Part shown: positions 25,469-33,312 of the stretch, piece by piece
Layout of the letters: each line of letters starts with the position of its first letter
Position numbering within the stretch: the first letter of the stretch is position 1
Source: Thermoplasmata archaeon
GTDB lineage: Archaea > Thermoplasmatota > DTKX01 > JAHFTX01
DNA length: 43,473 nucleotides
Direction: 5' to 3'
Assembly: GCA_023265395.1 (NCBI GenBank)
Contig: JAHFTX010000025.1
Coordinates: forward strand, 1-43,473
Translations under genes and position numbers: made by a program
Notes under the pieces: model-generated
What the model was told of the DNA's origin: nothing
What the model saw: only the letters and a program-made list of their open reading frames with translations
The model's database searches: none

Positions 25469-27670
25469 ATGGGACGCAAGGAAGAGATGGCCAAGAAGGT
25501 CCAAGCGATGATGGGGGACCTCGACCATATACGGAACATCGGGATATGTGCCCATATCGACCATGGCAAGACGACCCTCAGCGACAGCCTGTTGGCGGGC
25601 GCAGGCCTGATCAGCCAGGAGCTCGCCGGCCGCCAGCTGGCACTGGACTTTGACGAACAGGAGCAAGCGCGGGGCATCACCATCAACGCTGCCGCGGCCT
25701 CGATGGTCCACACCTACAACAAGCAGGATTATCTGATCAACCTCATCGACACTCCCGGCCACGTCGACTTCGGTGGCGACGTCACCCGTGCGATGCGGGC
25801 GCTCGACGGTGCGATCGTCGTCGTCTGCGCCGTCGAGGGGCCGATGCCCCAGACTGAGACGGTGGTACGCCAAGCCCTCAAGGAACGCGTGCGTCCAATC
25901 CTCTTCATCAATAAGGTCGACCGGCTCATCAATGAGCTCAAGGTGACCCCGGAGCAGATGCAAGAGCGCTTCATCAAGCTCATCGCTGAGGTCAATCGAT
26001 TGATTGGCAACGCTGCCCCGCCGGAGTTCAAGAAGGAGTGGGTGGTCAAGGTCGACGATGGCACGGTCCTGTTCGGCTCGGCCTTCCACAAGTGGGCTAT
26101 CTCGGTCCCGATGATGAAGAAGACCGGAATCACGTTCAAGGATATCTACAACTACTGTGCCCAGGAGGACCAGAAGACCCTCGCGGGGAAGGCGCCGACG
26201 CAGGAGGTCATCCTCGATTCAGTGGTCTTGCACCACCCCAGCCCCAAAGTTGCGCAGAAGTACCGCATCCCGGCAATCTGGCGCGGACCGGCCGACAGCG
26301 CCGCTGGCAAGGCGATGCTCGAATGCGACGCCAAGGGCCCGCTCTCGGTGATGGTCACCAAGATTATCCTCGACCCCCACGGGGGGGAGGTCGCCGTCGG
26401 CCGAATCTACTCGGGCAGCGTTCGCCGTGGCGACCAGGTCTACGTCAGCGGCATGCCTAAGTCTGCCTCGGTGCAGACAGTCGCCATCAATCTTGGGGCG
26501 GACCGCCTCCCAGTGGAGTTCGTCAACGCTGGCAGCATCGTCGCCATCTCGGGGGTGCGCACCGCGATCTCCGGCTCGACCATCACCTCAGATCCGGAGA
26601 TCGAGGCGTTCGAGAAGATCACCCACCACAGCGAACCGGTGGTCACCGTCGCCGTGGAGGCCAAGCATACGCGTGACCTCCCCAAGCTCGTCGAGGTCAT
26701 GCGCGCGGTGGCCAAGGCCGACCCCTCCATCGTGGTAGAGATCAATCAGGAGACGGGCGAGCACCTGATGAGCGGTATGGGAGAACTCCACCTGGACATC
26801 ACCCAGTACCGTATCATCAATGAGCACAAGGTCGAGATCAAGGCCTCAGAGCCCATCGTGGTCTACCGCGAAAACGTCCGCCATGCAGGGGGGCCCTTCG
26901 AAGGGAAGAGCCCCAACAAGCACAACCGTTTCTTCATCCTCGTCGAACCGATGTCCAAGGAACTCGTCGACGCCATCCGCAGCGGACAGATCGAAGTCGA
27001 AGAGAAGAAGATCCGTGACCCCAAGAGCCTGGGGGAGAAGCTCGTCGCCCTCGGATGGGACCGCAAGGAATCGCGCAATGTCAAGGCGTTCCACGGGCGC
27101 AACATGTTCGTCGATGACACCAAGGGGATCCAGAACCTCCACGAGACCATGGAGCTGGTCATCGATGCCTTCCGCGAAGCCATCGACCAAGGCCCCCTGG
27201 CCAACGAGCGTGTCGATGGTCTCCTTGTGCGGCTCAAGGATGCCAAGCTCCACGAGGACAGCATCCACCGCGGACCCGGCCAGGTCATCCCCGCCGTCCG
27301 GAGCTCCATCTACGGGGCGATGTGCCTAGGCGAGCGCATCCTGCTCGAACCCAAGCAGCGGGTGTTCATCACCGTGCCCCAGAACGTCATGGGTGAAGCG
27401 ACCCGCGAGATTCAGCAGCGCCGTGGCACCATCGACGACATGCAGCCCGAGGGCGACTCGATCGCGATCTCTGGGACCACCCCAGTGGCGGAGATGTTCG
27501 GGTTTGCCAGTGCCATCCGCGGGGCCACCCAGGGCCGCGCTCTGTGGTCGACGGAGAACTCCGGCTTCGAGGAGGTCCCCAAGGAACTGCTCGACAAGAC
27601 CGTGCGAGGGGTCCGTGAGCGCAAGGGCCTCAAGCCCGAACCCTACGACGCCAACTACTACGCCGACTGA
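25469..27670 (+). CDS. fusA: Translation elongation factor aEF-2
   Basis: 733 residues, standard for archaeal EF-2, the GTPase that drives ribosomal translocation. GTP-binding motifs are AHIDHGKTT (28-36), DTPGHVD (G3) and NKVD (G4), with the switch I segment RGITI. The domain IV tip carries IHRGPGQ with the histidine at about residue 600, the site modified to diphthamide in archaea and eukaryotes. The C-terminus ends in the family-typical PEPYDANYYAD-like tail. The ATG at 25469 is preferred over an in-frame TTG at 25460. It is third in the operon; EF-1alpha and uS10, often next in other archaea, do not follow. Its end overlaps the convergent thpR by 13 bases. Confidence 0.97.
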   Translation: MGRKEEMAKKVQAMMGDLDHIRNIGICAHIDHGKTTLSDSLLAGAGLISQELAGRQLALDFDEQEQARGITINAAAASMVHTYNKQDYLINLIDTPGHVDFGGDVTRAMRALDGAIVVVCAVEGPMPQTETVVRQALKERVRPILFINKVDRLINELKVTPEQMQERFIKLIAEVNRLIGNAAPPEFKKEWVVKVDDGTVLFGSAFHKWAISVPMMKKTGITFKDIYNYCAQEDQKTLAGKAPTQEVILDSVVLHHPSPKVAQKYRIPAIWRGPADSAAGKAMLECDAKGPLSVMVTKIILDPHGGEVAVGRIYSGSVRRGDQVYVSGMPKSASVQTVAINLGADRLPVEFVNAGSIVAISGVRTAISGSTITSDPEIEAFEKITHHSEPVVTVAVEAKHTRDLPKLVEVMRAVAKADPSIVVEINQETGEHLMSGMGELHLDITQYRIINEHKVEIKASEPIVVYRENVRHAGGPFEGKSPNKHNRFFILVEPMSKELVDAIRSGQIEVEEKKIRDPKSLGEKLVALGWDRKESRNVKAFHGRNMFVDDTKGIQNLHETMELVIDAFREAIDQGPLANERVDGLLVRLKDAKLHEDSIHRGPGQVIPAVRSSIYGAMCLGERILLEPKQRVFITVPQNVMGEATREIQQRRGTIDDMQPEGDSIAISGTTPVAEMFGFASAIRGATQGRALWSTENSGFEEVPKELLDKTVRGVRERKGLKPEPYDANYYAD

Positions 27671-28245
27671 TCCCGTCGAGTAGGGTCGGGGCCCGCTCCG
27701 CGTAGCGAGAATCGTCCAAGCTCCACATAATGCGGTCCCCGTCCCGTGAGCATGCTCTGCAACAACACCACTTCGGAGACGATGCCCAGGGAGCGTACCG
27801 CGGGAGTCTGTAACGCCGGCAAGACGGTCTCGCGCGCCAGCGGAGTGCGCAATCGCGCCAGGGTCACGTGCGGCGTGAACTTCTCCTCCACAGGGACCCC
27901 GCATCCAAGGAGCGCCGATTGGACTCGTCGATGGAGGGCGTGCCATTGCTCGGCCGGTCCTAGCCCCAACCAAATCACGCGGGCACGAGCGCCGTCGAGC
28001 GGGAAGGTGCCCAGTTGCCCCGTGGTCGCTTCGAATGGACCAGCTGCCTCGAGGGCGCCGCGCAAAGCGATCGTCATTCTCCGTTGGAGGTGTTCGTCGA
28101 TCTCCCCCAAGAACGCCAATGTCAGGTGGGCATCAGCCGGCGGGACCACCTTAGGTGAACCGGGCAGCGTCGCGATTGTGCGACCCAGCGGCTGGAGTAG
28201 GTCATGCAGTGGAGCCCCAAGTGGGACTGCGACGAAGCAGCGCAT
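27658..28245 (-). CDS. thpR: RNA 2',3'-cyclic phosphodiesterase (LigT/ThpR family)
   Basis: 195 residues with the two HxTx motifs of the 2H phosphoesterase superfamily: HLTL at 40-43 and HVTL at 126-129, each in its usual context (AHLTLAFLG, TPHVTLARLR). The N-terminus MRCFVAVPL is typical. The family hydrolyses 2',3'-cyclic phosphates on RNA and shows weak 2'-5' ligase activity in vitro. It begins 6 bases after the stop of the ACT-domain gene, forming a two-gene operon. Confidence 0.93.
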   Translation of the reverse strand: MRCFVAVPLGAPLHDLLQPLGRTIATLPGSPKVVPPADAHLTLAFLGEIDEHLQRRMTIALRGALEAAGPFEATTGQLGTFPLDGARARVIWLGLGPAEQWHALHRRVQSALLGCGVPVEEKFTPHVTLARLRTPLARETVLPALQTPAVRSLGIVSEVVLLQSMLTGRGPHYVELGRFSLRGAGPDPTRRDQSA

Positions 28246-28251
28246 CTGCCC

Positions 28252-28746
28252 TCACAGGATGACCTTGATGACCCCGGGGATCTTACGGATGCTGATGACC
28301 GCTTCAGCTGGGATCTCGCTCTCGGCGATGATGTAGAGTCGCCCTTCGGAATACTGTGGGTCCTCGCCGACGGCCTGTCGGATGCTAACGCCCACTCGAC
28401 CAAGTTCGGAGGCAATCCGTCCGAGCAATCCCGGCTGGTTGCTGTCCGCTAGGTGGATCTCGACGACCGTCCACCCCATCACGGGGGCGACGCGTCGTAA
28501 CGAACAGGTCGGTTCGAGTGCCTCGAAAATGGATTGGAGCTTGGGGTCCGATTCTATGGTCTTGACGGTATTGGTGATGATTCGGCGATCGACCTTGAGG
28601 GCGCGTGCCATGGCGCTGACGGACATCTCCATCGGGCCACAGAACACCTTCCCATCGCGGACGGAAAGACCGATGTTGATCATGTTCATCGCGACCTTTC
28701 CCTGCGCGGGGAGCCGCGAGAATTGGGGTTCGACTACCTCCCACAT
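28252..28746 (-). CDS. Predicted amino-acid metabolism regulator with ACT domain (COG2150 type)
   Basis: 164 residues. The first half contains a helix-turn-helix-like segment (MSVSAMARALKVDRRIITNTVKTIE, ~41-65). The C-terminal ~70 residues form an ACT domain: WTVVEIHLADSNQPGLLGRIASELGRVGVSIRQAV, ending in IRKIPGVIKVIL. The order HTH then ACT matches COG2150, an archaeal family thought to sense amino acids; the ligand is unknown. It is the first gene of an operon with thpR. Confidence 0.85.
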   Translation of the reverse strand: MWEVVEPQFSRLPAQGKVAMNMINIGLSVRDGKVFCGPMEMSVSAMARALKVDRRIITNTVKTIESDPKLQSIFEALEPTCSLRRVAPVMGWTVVEIHLADSNQPGLLGRIASELGRVGVSIRQAVGEDPQYSEGRLYIIAESEIPAEAVISIRKIPGVIKVIL

Positions 28747-28865
28747 ATCCTACCCTCTTCCCCAGGATTGTCCATCGCCCATAAGAACGGTGCGCTACTG
28801 CACACGCCATTCCTCCGCTGGGGGGGAGGGCTGCCCTGGGACGCAGGCGCCTCGGCGCGCCTGGG

Positions 28866-30038
28866 CTAATGGCCTTTCTCAGCGCGAGGAGTCGCCTTGT
28901 GGCTGGCTTTCGCCCCGCCCTTAGCAGCGGCCTCCGGTAAACTCACGAAACGGCTGCTCAAGCCTTCGAGCACCTGTGGAAGCGTAGTGTACTCCATGTC
29001 TTGCAGTGGGAGGCGGTGCGGCTCGAAGGGGCCATGCCGGCGCAGGTAGTCTGTGATGTCGTTCGCCGTGCGGCGAGCATTGTCGAAAGCGATGTCGCGA
29101 AACGGGTCCGCGGCCCGGCCCAGGGACTCGGGCGTAACCTGGAACGCGTATGCAGTCACGCGGGGTGGGCCGTCGAAACGGGTGCAGACGGCATCCTCCC
29201 ACCCAACTGGCATCAGCGGCCCGTTGTGGGATCCGCGCATCCAGCCGCTGACAATCTGCGGGAAGGCGAATGCTTCGAGGACCTCGCCCATCGCCGGTAG
29301 ACCCGCTTGCGCGCGCACGAGTCCGACAGGATCGTCCTTGCCGACATACTTCCCCGCGATCTGGCTCAGCTTGTCGGTGCTGATGGCGGCGACCGCCTCG
29401 TCCTTGGGCAGTGGCCCCCCGTTGGGGAAGACCCGCTTGAGGACGTATCGGCTCTTGGCACCGAGCAGCGCGATGATGTCATAGAGTTCCTCGGGGGAGT
29501 GCAGCACCACCTTGCGGTGCTCCTCGACGTCCCAGATCTCGAAGGAGAAACCGTCGTGCATCGCAGGATCGATGACCAATCCTGCAGTGTTGAAGGGGTC
29601 CGCGAACATCTTGAAGAACGGCAGGTTGAACGCTCCGGGTTCTGTCTTGTCCATCAGGAAGGCCGTGATTGGCTCGCTCTTGCGTGGCGTAAAGCAGAGT
29701 TCGGCGACACCAGGTCCAAGGCCCTTGATGTTGCCACTGAAGCTGTCGGAGAGCAGGTCCTGGCCGGCACCGTAGAGCCGCAATTCCCTCGCGACTTCAG
29801 TGCAAGCGAGGAAGGTGTCCCAACAGAGCTTGTGCACGCCCGTGTTGTCCTCCCCCTTGTCGTGGAGCAGGATGAGGTCGAGGTCGTCGCCCACATGGGC
29901 GACATGGAAATCCGACAGGACGGATCCGTTGTCGCGAAGGTATTCCTGTGCGCGGCTCTTGATGTCGGGGTGCATACCCCCATGCCCAGGGAATCCCCCG
30001 ACGTCTGCCTTGATGATGCTCACCGTGATCAGGCTCAT
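28866..30038 (-). CDS. fbp: Bifunctional fructose-1,6-bisphosphate aldolase/phosphatase (FBPase class V)
   Basis: 390 residues. The enzyme condenses triose phosphates and dephosphorylates the product to fructose 6-phosphate, making gluconeogenesis unidirectional in archaea. Visible features are SIIKADVGGFPGH at the N-terminus, HVGDDLDL (metal ligands), GQDLLSDSFSGN, DKTEPGAFNLP, and GKYVGKDDPV with Tyr231 and Lys234 matching the Tyr/Schiff-base Lys pair of characterised homologues. DGPPRV, RRHGPFEPHRL and MEYTTLP follow. The tail is Ala/Lys-rich. The ATG at 30038 gives the canonical start (MSLITVSIIKAD); the open frame upstream to 30122 is not homologous. A TATA box lies 36-43 bases upstream. 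Confidence 0.96.
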   Translation of the reverse strand: MSLITVSIIKADVGGFPGHGGMHPDIKSRAQEYLRDNGSVLSDFHVAHVGDDLDLILLHDKGEDNTGVHKLCWDTFLACTEVARELRLYGAGQDLLSDSFSGNIKGLGPGVAELCFTPRKSEPITAFLMDKTEPGAFNLPFFKMFADPFNTAGLVIDPAMHDGFSFEIWDVEEHRKVVLHSPEELYDIIALLGAKSRYVLKRVFPNGGPLPKDEAVAAISTDKLSQIAGKYVGKDDPVGLVRAQAGLPAMGEVLEAFAFPQIVSGWMRGSHNGPLMPVGWEDAVCTRFDGPPRVTAYAFQVTPESLGRAADPFRDIAFDNARRTANDITDYLRRHGPFEPHRLPLQDMEYTTLPQVLEGLSSRFVSLPEAAAKGGAKASHKATPRAEKGH

Positions 30039-30073
30039 CCTACTCGCTCCGTCGGGTCCGAGACCATGGCGGA

Positions 30074-30081
30074 GTAATAAA
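30074..30081 (-). promoter_or_regulatory. TATA box of the FBP aldolase/phosphatase gene
   Basis: TTTATTAC on the minus strand lies about 40 bases before the ATG at 30038, giving a short leader. Confidence 0.65.
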
Positions 30082-30182
30082 GGTCGCTTCGCGAGCCTGG
30101 TGTGTGTGGGGAGCTTGCTCATCCTGGTGCCCTGACGGATCAGACGTCGGGGTTAAGGGTCGTTGGCGCCTTGACAACGGGG

Positions 30183-30923
30183 ATGGGAATCACACTAGTC
30201 TTCGACCTCTACGGGGTGTTGATCTCCCGCAGGATCATGGGCGAGGAATATCGCCTAAAAGTCCCTCCGTTGCTCGCTGCACGTTTCGGGGGGGCGCCAG
30301 AGGCCTGGACGGCCGCCTACGACCTGCACCATCGGTGGTGGCGTCAGCAGTTCAAGAACAGCGCCTGGGGCTGGGATTCGGACTTTGGGCGGGCGCAGGG
30401 CCTGGCAGAGTGTGCGTTCTATCAGCGGCTCGCGGAGTCGCAGGGCCACCAGCTGGTCGAGCAGGGCGCCCGAGAGCTGATGGTGCAAACCGACCAGGTC
30501 ATCGGTCTCTCCACCAAGGCTTTCTTCGAGGACGCCCAACTGGCGATGCGCGAGGCACGAGCCCATAGCGACTGGCGCCTGGTGGTCGCCTCCTCGGCGC
30601 CATTGGCTTCGGTGGAAGCGATCCTCGCAGGAGGGGGCGTCCGCAACTTGGTCGATCGCGTGTTCGCCTCTGGTCAAGTGGGACACCGGAAGCAGACCGC
30701 TGATTTCTGGATCGCGACCTTCGACCAGCTCGGTGCGGTGCCCCAGGAAACCATCATCATCGATAACAGCCTCGGCAAGCTCCGACCCGCGCACCAGCTG
30801 GGGGCGCGCACAATCTTCGTCCAGCGGGAGACCAAGGACCTCCCCACCGAAGCGGACTTCCCCCTCGATGACATCCGGCCAGACCTCTGGCAGTTGCAGC
30901 GGACACTCTGGGCGATGACTTAG
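30183..30923 (+). CDS. HAD-superfamily hydrolase
   Basis: 246 residues with the four HAD motifs: motif I FDLYGVL (nucleophile Asp8; the D+2 position is Tyr, as in haloacid-dehalogenase-type members), motif II VVASSAPLASV, motif III Lys in GHRKQTADFW and motif IV IIIDNSLGKL. A helical cap of about 110 residues follows motif I, fitting a C1-cap enzyme. The substrate is unknown; phosphatase or dehalogenase are both possible. The ATG at 30183 is chosen because motif I follows it directly. It overlaps the convergent acyltransferase gene by 4 bases. Confidence 0.85.
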   Translation: MGITLVFDLYGVLISRRIMGEEYRLKVPPLLAARFGGAPEAWTAAYDLHHRWWRQQFKNSAWGWDSDFGRAQGLAECAFYQRLAESQGHQLVEQGARELMVQTDQVIGLSTKAFFEDAQLAMREARAHSDWRLVVASSAPLASVEAILAGGGVRNLVDRVFASGQVGHRKQTADFWIATFDQLGAVPQETIIIDNSLGKLRPAHQLGARTIFVQRETKDLPTEADFPLDDIRPDLWQLQRTLWAMT

Positions 30924-31432
30924 GTCCCATCCTTCGGCGGCCGCCGTCGGTGACGCTTGAGGGGGCGGGCGGGGACGCCACCGACGAAACCCTCGACATC
31001 GCTGTTGACCAGGGAGTGGGCCGAAACGATCGTGTCGGGAGCGATCCGCACCCCCGGGAGGATGGTGGTATTGGCACCAATGGTGGCCCGGGCGCCAATC
31101 ACCACGGGTCCCGTCCGGAACTCATCATAGAGGAACTCATGGCAGAGGATCGTCGTGCCAAACCCGATCGTCGCCTGGTCCTCGATCGTGATCAGCTCGG
31201 GCCAGAAGATGTCGAAGTTGACCTCCAAGCCCACCGCCACGCGACGACCGACCTTTGCCCCCATGGCGCGGTAGAGATGGTTCTTGAAGCCCAGGGAGGG
31301 GGAGACGCGCGCGAAGGACATCAGCAAGTAGTTGAATCCGACCTTGCCGAAGGGGACAACCTCCCGCCAGCGCCAGAGGGCAGGGTCCTCGCCCCCCCCG
31401 AGGGCGCGTCGCTCGAGGGCTCGGCGGGTCAT
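30920..31432 (-). CDS. Hexapeptide-repeat acyltransferase (left-handed beta-helix)
   Basis: 170 residues. After an N-terminal helix pair, residues ~55-155 show imperfect hexapeptide repeats (AKVGRRVAVGLEV, ITIEDQATIGFGTTI, VVIGARATIGANTTILPGVRIAPDTIVSAHSLV) ending VGGVPARPLKR, the canonical end of the maltose/nodulation acetyltransferase group. Such enzymes use acetyl-CoA to acylate sugars or other small molecules as trimers. The acceptor is unknown. No membrane span or signal is present. Confidence 0.88.
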   Translation of the reverse strand: MTRRALERRALGGGEDPALWRWREVVPFGKVGFNYLLMSFARVSPSLGFKNHLYRAMGAKVGRRVAVGLEVNFDIFWPELITIEDQATIGFGTTILCHEFLYDEFRTGPVVIGARATIGANTTILPGVRIAPDTIVSAHSLVNSDVEGFVGGVPARPLKRHRRRPPKDGT

Positions 31433-31502
31433 GTTCCTGACTAGACCGCCCCACCAAAGGCTTGTGGTTGGGGCGCTGGGTTTGGATGTGCAGCCGAGCG
31501 CA

Positions 31503-31514
31503 ATGCTTTTGAAC
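31503..31514 (+). promoter_or_regulatory. Possible promoter of a non-coding RNA or of the 31828 gene
   Basis: AATGCTTTTGAACC matches the promoter before 13804 (AATGCTTTTATAAACC) apart from its A/T core. If used, transcription would start near 31530, just before the first hairpin of the gene-less region and about 300 bases before the next coding start. Confidence 0.35.
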
Positions 31515-31529
31515 CTTCACGCCCACGGC

Positions 31530-31827
31530 CTATTGCCCCGGATGACGACACCGGGGCGACAGTGGACGATGGATGGGTCCCTGCGCGACCATGGACGAGA
31601 CGTCCGGGGATGAGCGGAGGACAACCCCGTTGTCCAAGAACCTCCCTGCTGGGTCAGTACGGTGAGCCCGTCGATGAGCCGGTCTGTTACTGCAGGGGGA
31701 CATCCCCCCGGATCATCACCAGGGAAGGCCCCACGTGGGTCGATGCACTGCGGTAGTAGCCCCGGGGGGACAGCATCCTCCCGGAACGAAGTCTCTATGG
31801 CGCACTGCGGCATTGAGGTCCTGGTCC
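31530..31827. other. Hairpin-rich gene-less region, candidate structured ncRNA locus
   Basis: Between the acyltransferase start (31432) and the DUF167 start (31828) there is no convincing coding frame. Stem-loops are dense: a 7-bp stem GCCCCGG/CCGGGGC at 31535-31557, a 5-bp stem at 31593-31605, the perfect 7-bp GGACAAC-CCC-GTTGTCC at 31619-31635, and a long imperfect arm pairing CCCTG/CAGTA (31644-31658) with TACTG/CAGGG (31688-31698). GGGGG-ACAT-CCCCC follows at 31695-31708, then the palindrome CCCACGTGGG at 31730-31739. GCACTGCGG is directly repeated at 31745-31753 and 31802-31810. I could not match SRP RNA or RNase P RNA core motifs by eye. Confidence 0.4.
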
Positions 31828-32259
31828 ATGGGTGACGCTGAACTTCCACGGCTGGTCCGTGGCTGCCTCCGGGCCGCGGGCGATTCGACCATTGTGGACA
31901 TCCACGTTCAGGCAAACAGTCGCGTTGCGCGGCTTGAGCCGCCAGGGGAGTGGCGCGCCCGAATCACCCTGCGCGTCAAGGCGACCGCCCGCAAGGGGCA
32001 GGCCAACCAAGAGGTCCTTCGGGTCCTGTCGACCAGCCTGGCGGTCAAACCGCAACTGCTGGAGATCATCGGGGGGGCGTCAGCCTCGGACAAGAGCATC
32101 CGTATCAATGGCATCGCTCCCGACGTCGTCGAGGAGAAGCTCATCCGTGTGCTGCAAGGCACCGAGGATGTCGAAGAGGTCGAAGGGCCCCATGCCGGTC
32201 GCTGGGGCTGGGACCAAGGTCTTGCCGACCTGCGGGGCGACGACTCTCAGGATTACTGA
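31828..32259 (+). CDS. DUF167 (YggU family) protein with C-terminal extension
   Basis: 143 residues. The DUF167 core is clear: VDIHVQANSRVARLE, then RITLRVKATARKGQANQEVLRVLSTSLAV, LLEIIGGASASDKSIRING. The family is small, conserved from bacteria to humans, and has no proven function. The last ~30 residues (EDVEEVEGPHAGRWGWDQ...) exceed the usual ~100-residue length. The ATG at 31828 precedes the homology; upstream codons read into the hairpin-rich region. The Toprim gene begins 2 bases after its stop. Confidence 0.88.
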   Translation: MGDAELPRLVRGCLRAAGDSTIVDIHVQANSRVARLEPPGEWRARITLRVKATARKGQANQEVLRVLSTSLAVKPQLLEIIGGASASDKSIRINGIAPDVVEEKLIRVLQGTEDVEEVEGPHAGRWGWDQGLADLRGDDSQDY

Positions 32260-32261
32260 TC

Positions 32262-32690
32262 ATGCCCCCGGGTGACCGGCAGCGGCTGGAAGACCTCGAA
32301 GCGTGGGTTGCGGCGCTGTGCGAGTCTGCAGCGCCGCTGCTCGTCGAGGGCACCAACGACCGCGAGGCGTTGCGCGCCATCGGAATCACCAATCGCATCG
32401 AGGTCATCAACCGCGGGGTGCCGCTGGTCGATCTTGCAGAATCCCTTGGCGTTGACGGCACGACATGGGTGATCCTCACCGACCGTGACCGCAAGGGGGG
32501 CGGGCTGGCGCGGCAGCTCGAGGTGCTTCTGCGCGCCAGCGGCGCGGCTGCCGATCATCGGTGGCGCCGCGACTTGTTCCGCACCGCACGTGTGCGGGAA
32601 ATCGAGGAACTGTTGCCCTACCTCCGAGGGCTCCAAGACCGAGTCCGGCCTGTCGGACGGCGCGTTCGCGAGCACTTCGTCCAAGGATGA
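32262..32690 (+). CDS. Toprim-domain protein, RNase M5/primase-like
   Basis: 142 residues. A compact Toprim fold is visible: PLLVEGTNDREALRAIGI (catalytic Glu strand with G-x-N-D) and VILTDRDRKGGGLARQLEVLL (the DxD motif). This is the arrangement of the stand-alone archaeal Toprim proteins related to 5S rRNA maturase (COG1658/UPF0292). A nuclease or nucleotide-transfer role is expected; the substrate is unknown. It is coupled to the DUF167 gene by a 2-base gap. Confidence 0.85.
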   Translation: MPPGDRQRLEDLEAWVAALCESAAPLLVEGTNDREALRAIGITNRIEVINRGVPLVDLAESLGVDGTTWVILTDRDRKGGGLARQLEVLLRASGAAADHRWRRDLFRTARVREIEELLPYLRGLQDRVRPVGRRVREHFVQG

Positions 32691-32708
32691 GGGCGGGGGT
32701 CACCAGCC

Positions 32709-32716
32709 TTAAATAG
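32709..32716 (+). promoter_or_regulatory. TATA box of the GTPase operon
   Basis: TTAAATAG lies 43-50 bases before the ATG at 32759. It separates the GTPase pair from the upstream DUF167-Toprim operon. Confidence 0.7.
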
Positions 32717-32758
32717 CGTCCCCCCGGTTCGACGGCCAAGCGTCGCGGTGCCTTGCCG

Positions 32759-33301
32759 ATGACTGCCGTCAAGGACCTCATCAAGAAGATCTGCCTGCTG
32801 GGTGACCCAGCTGTGGGCAAGACGAGCTTGATCCGGCGATACGTCTTCGACATGTTCGATGACAAGTACATCACCACCATTGGCACCAAGGTCACCAAAA
32901 AGACTGTGACAGTACCGCCTTTGCGCCCCGAGGCGCCGACGATCAAGATCACACTGCTCATCTGGGACATCCTTGGTCAGCGGGAGTACGCCCGGTTACA
33001 CCCCGTCTACTACCAGGGCGCCGAAGCGGCCTTCATCGTCTGCGACGGCACACGCGGCGAGACTGGTCGTTCCCTGGCGACGTGGGCGCAGTCGTTCCAC
33101 AAGGTCGTCGGTGACGTGCCGCTGGTGTTCCTCGTCAACAAGTGGGACCTGATTGACCCGGCCACGTTCGATGGCGGCTCCATCGCCGCGGTGGCCGAGC
33201 AGTATGGCGCTAAGGTCTACTACACCTCTGCGCTCGTGGGGACGAATGTCAACGACGCATTCACCCACATCGCGGAATTGCTGGCCGCCAAGGTGCGGTA
33301 G
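32759..33301 (+). CDS. Ras/Rab-like small GTPase
   Basis: 180 residues with a full set of G motifs: G1 GDPAVGKTS (15-23), G3 WDILGQ (69-74, Gln at the catalytic position), G4 NKWD (127-130) and G5 TSAL (156-159). The switch I Thr lies within DDKYITTIGT. No C-terminal Cys is present for lipid attachment, so membrane targeting would need a partner. Archaeal Ras-like GTPases of this type are often linked to signalling or polarity modules. The ATG at 32759 is preferred over an in-frame TTG at 32753. The next gene, a V4R-DUF835 protein, starts 11 bases after the stop, suggesting a GTPase-effector or GTPase-regulator pair (inference). Confidence 0.92.
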   Translation: MTAVKDLIKKICLLGDPAVGKTSLIRRYVFDMFDDKYITTIGTKVTKKTVTVPPLRPEAPTIKITLLIWDILGQREYARLHPVYYQGAEAAFIVCDGTRGETGRSLATWAQSFHKVVGDVPLVFLVNKWDLIDPATFDGGSIAAVAEQYGAKVYYTSALVGTNVNDAFTHIAELLAAKVR

Positions 33302-33312
33302 GGGAAGGGACC

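Noticed and set aside
31652-31720. Possible C/D-box guide RNA on the minus strand (GTGATGA box C and CTGA box D about 60 bases apart)
   Set aside because: The internal D' and C' boxes are not recognisable and both short motifs can occur by chance; the surrounding hairpins also do not fit a guide RNA.
31517-31915. Minus-strand open frame of 132 codons in the hairpin-rich region
   Set aside because: The composition is low-complexity Pro/Arg/Ser, it overlaps the start of the DUF167 gene, and it shows no family signature.
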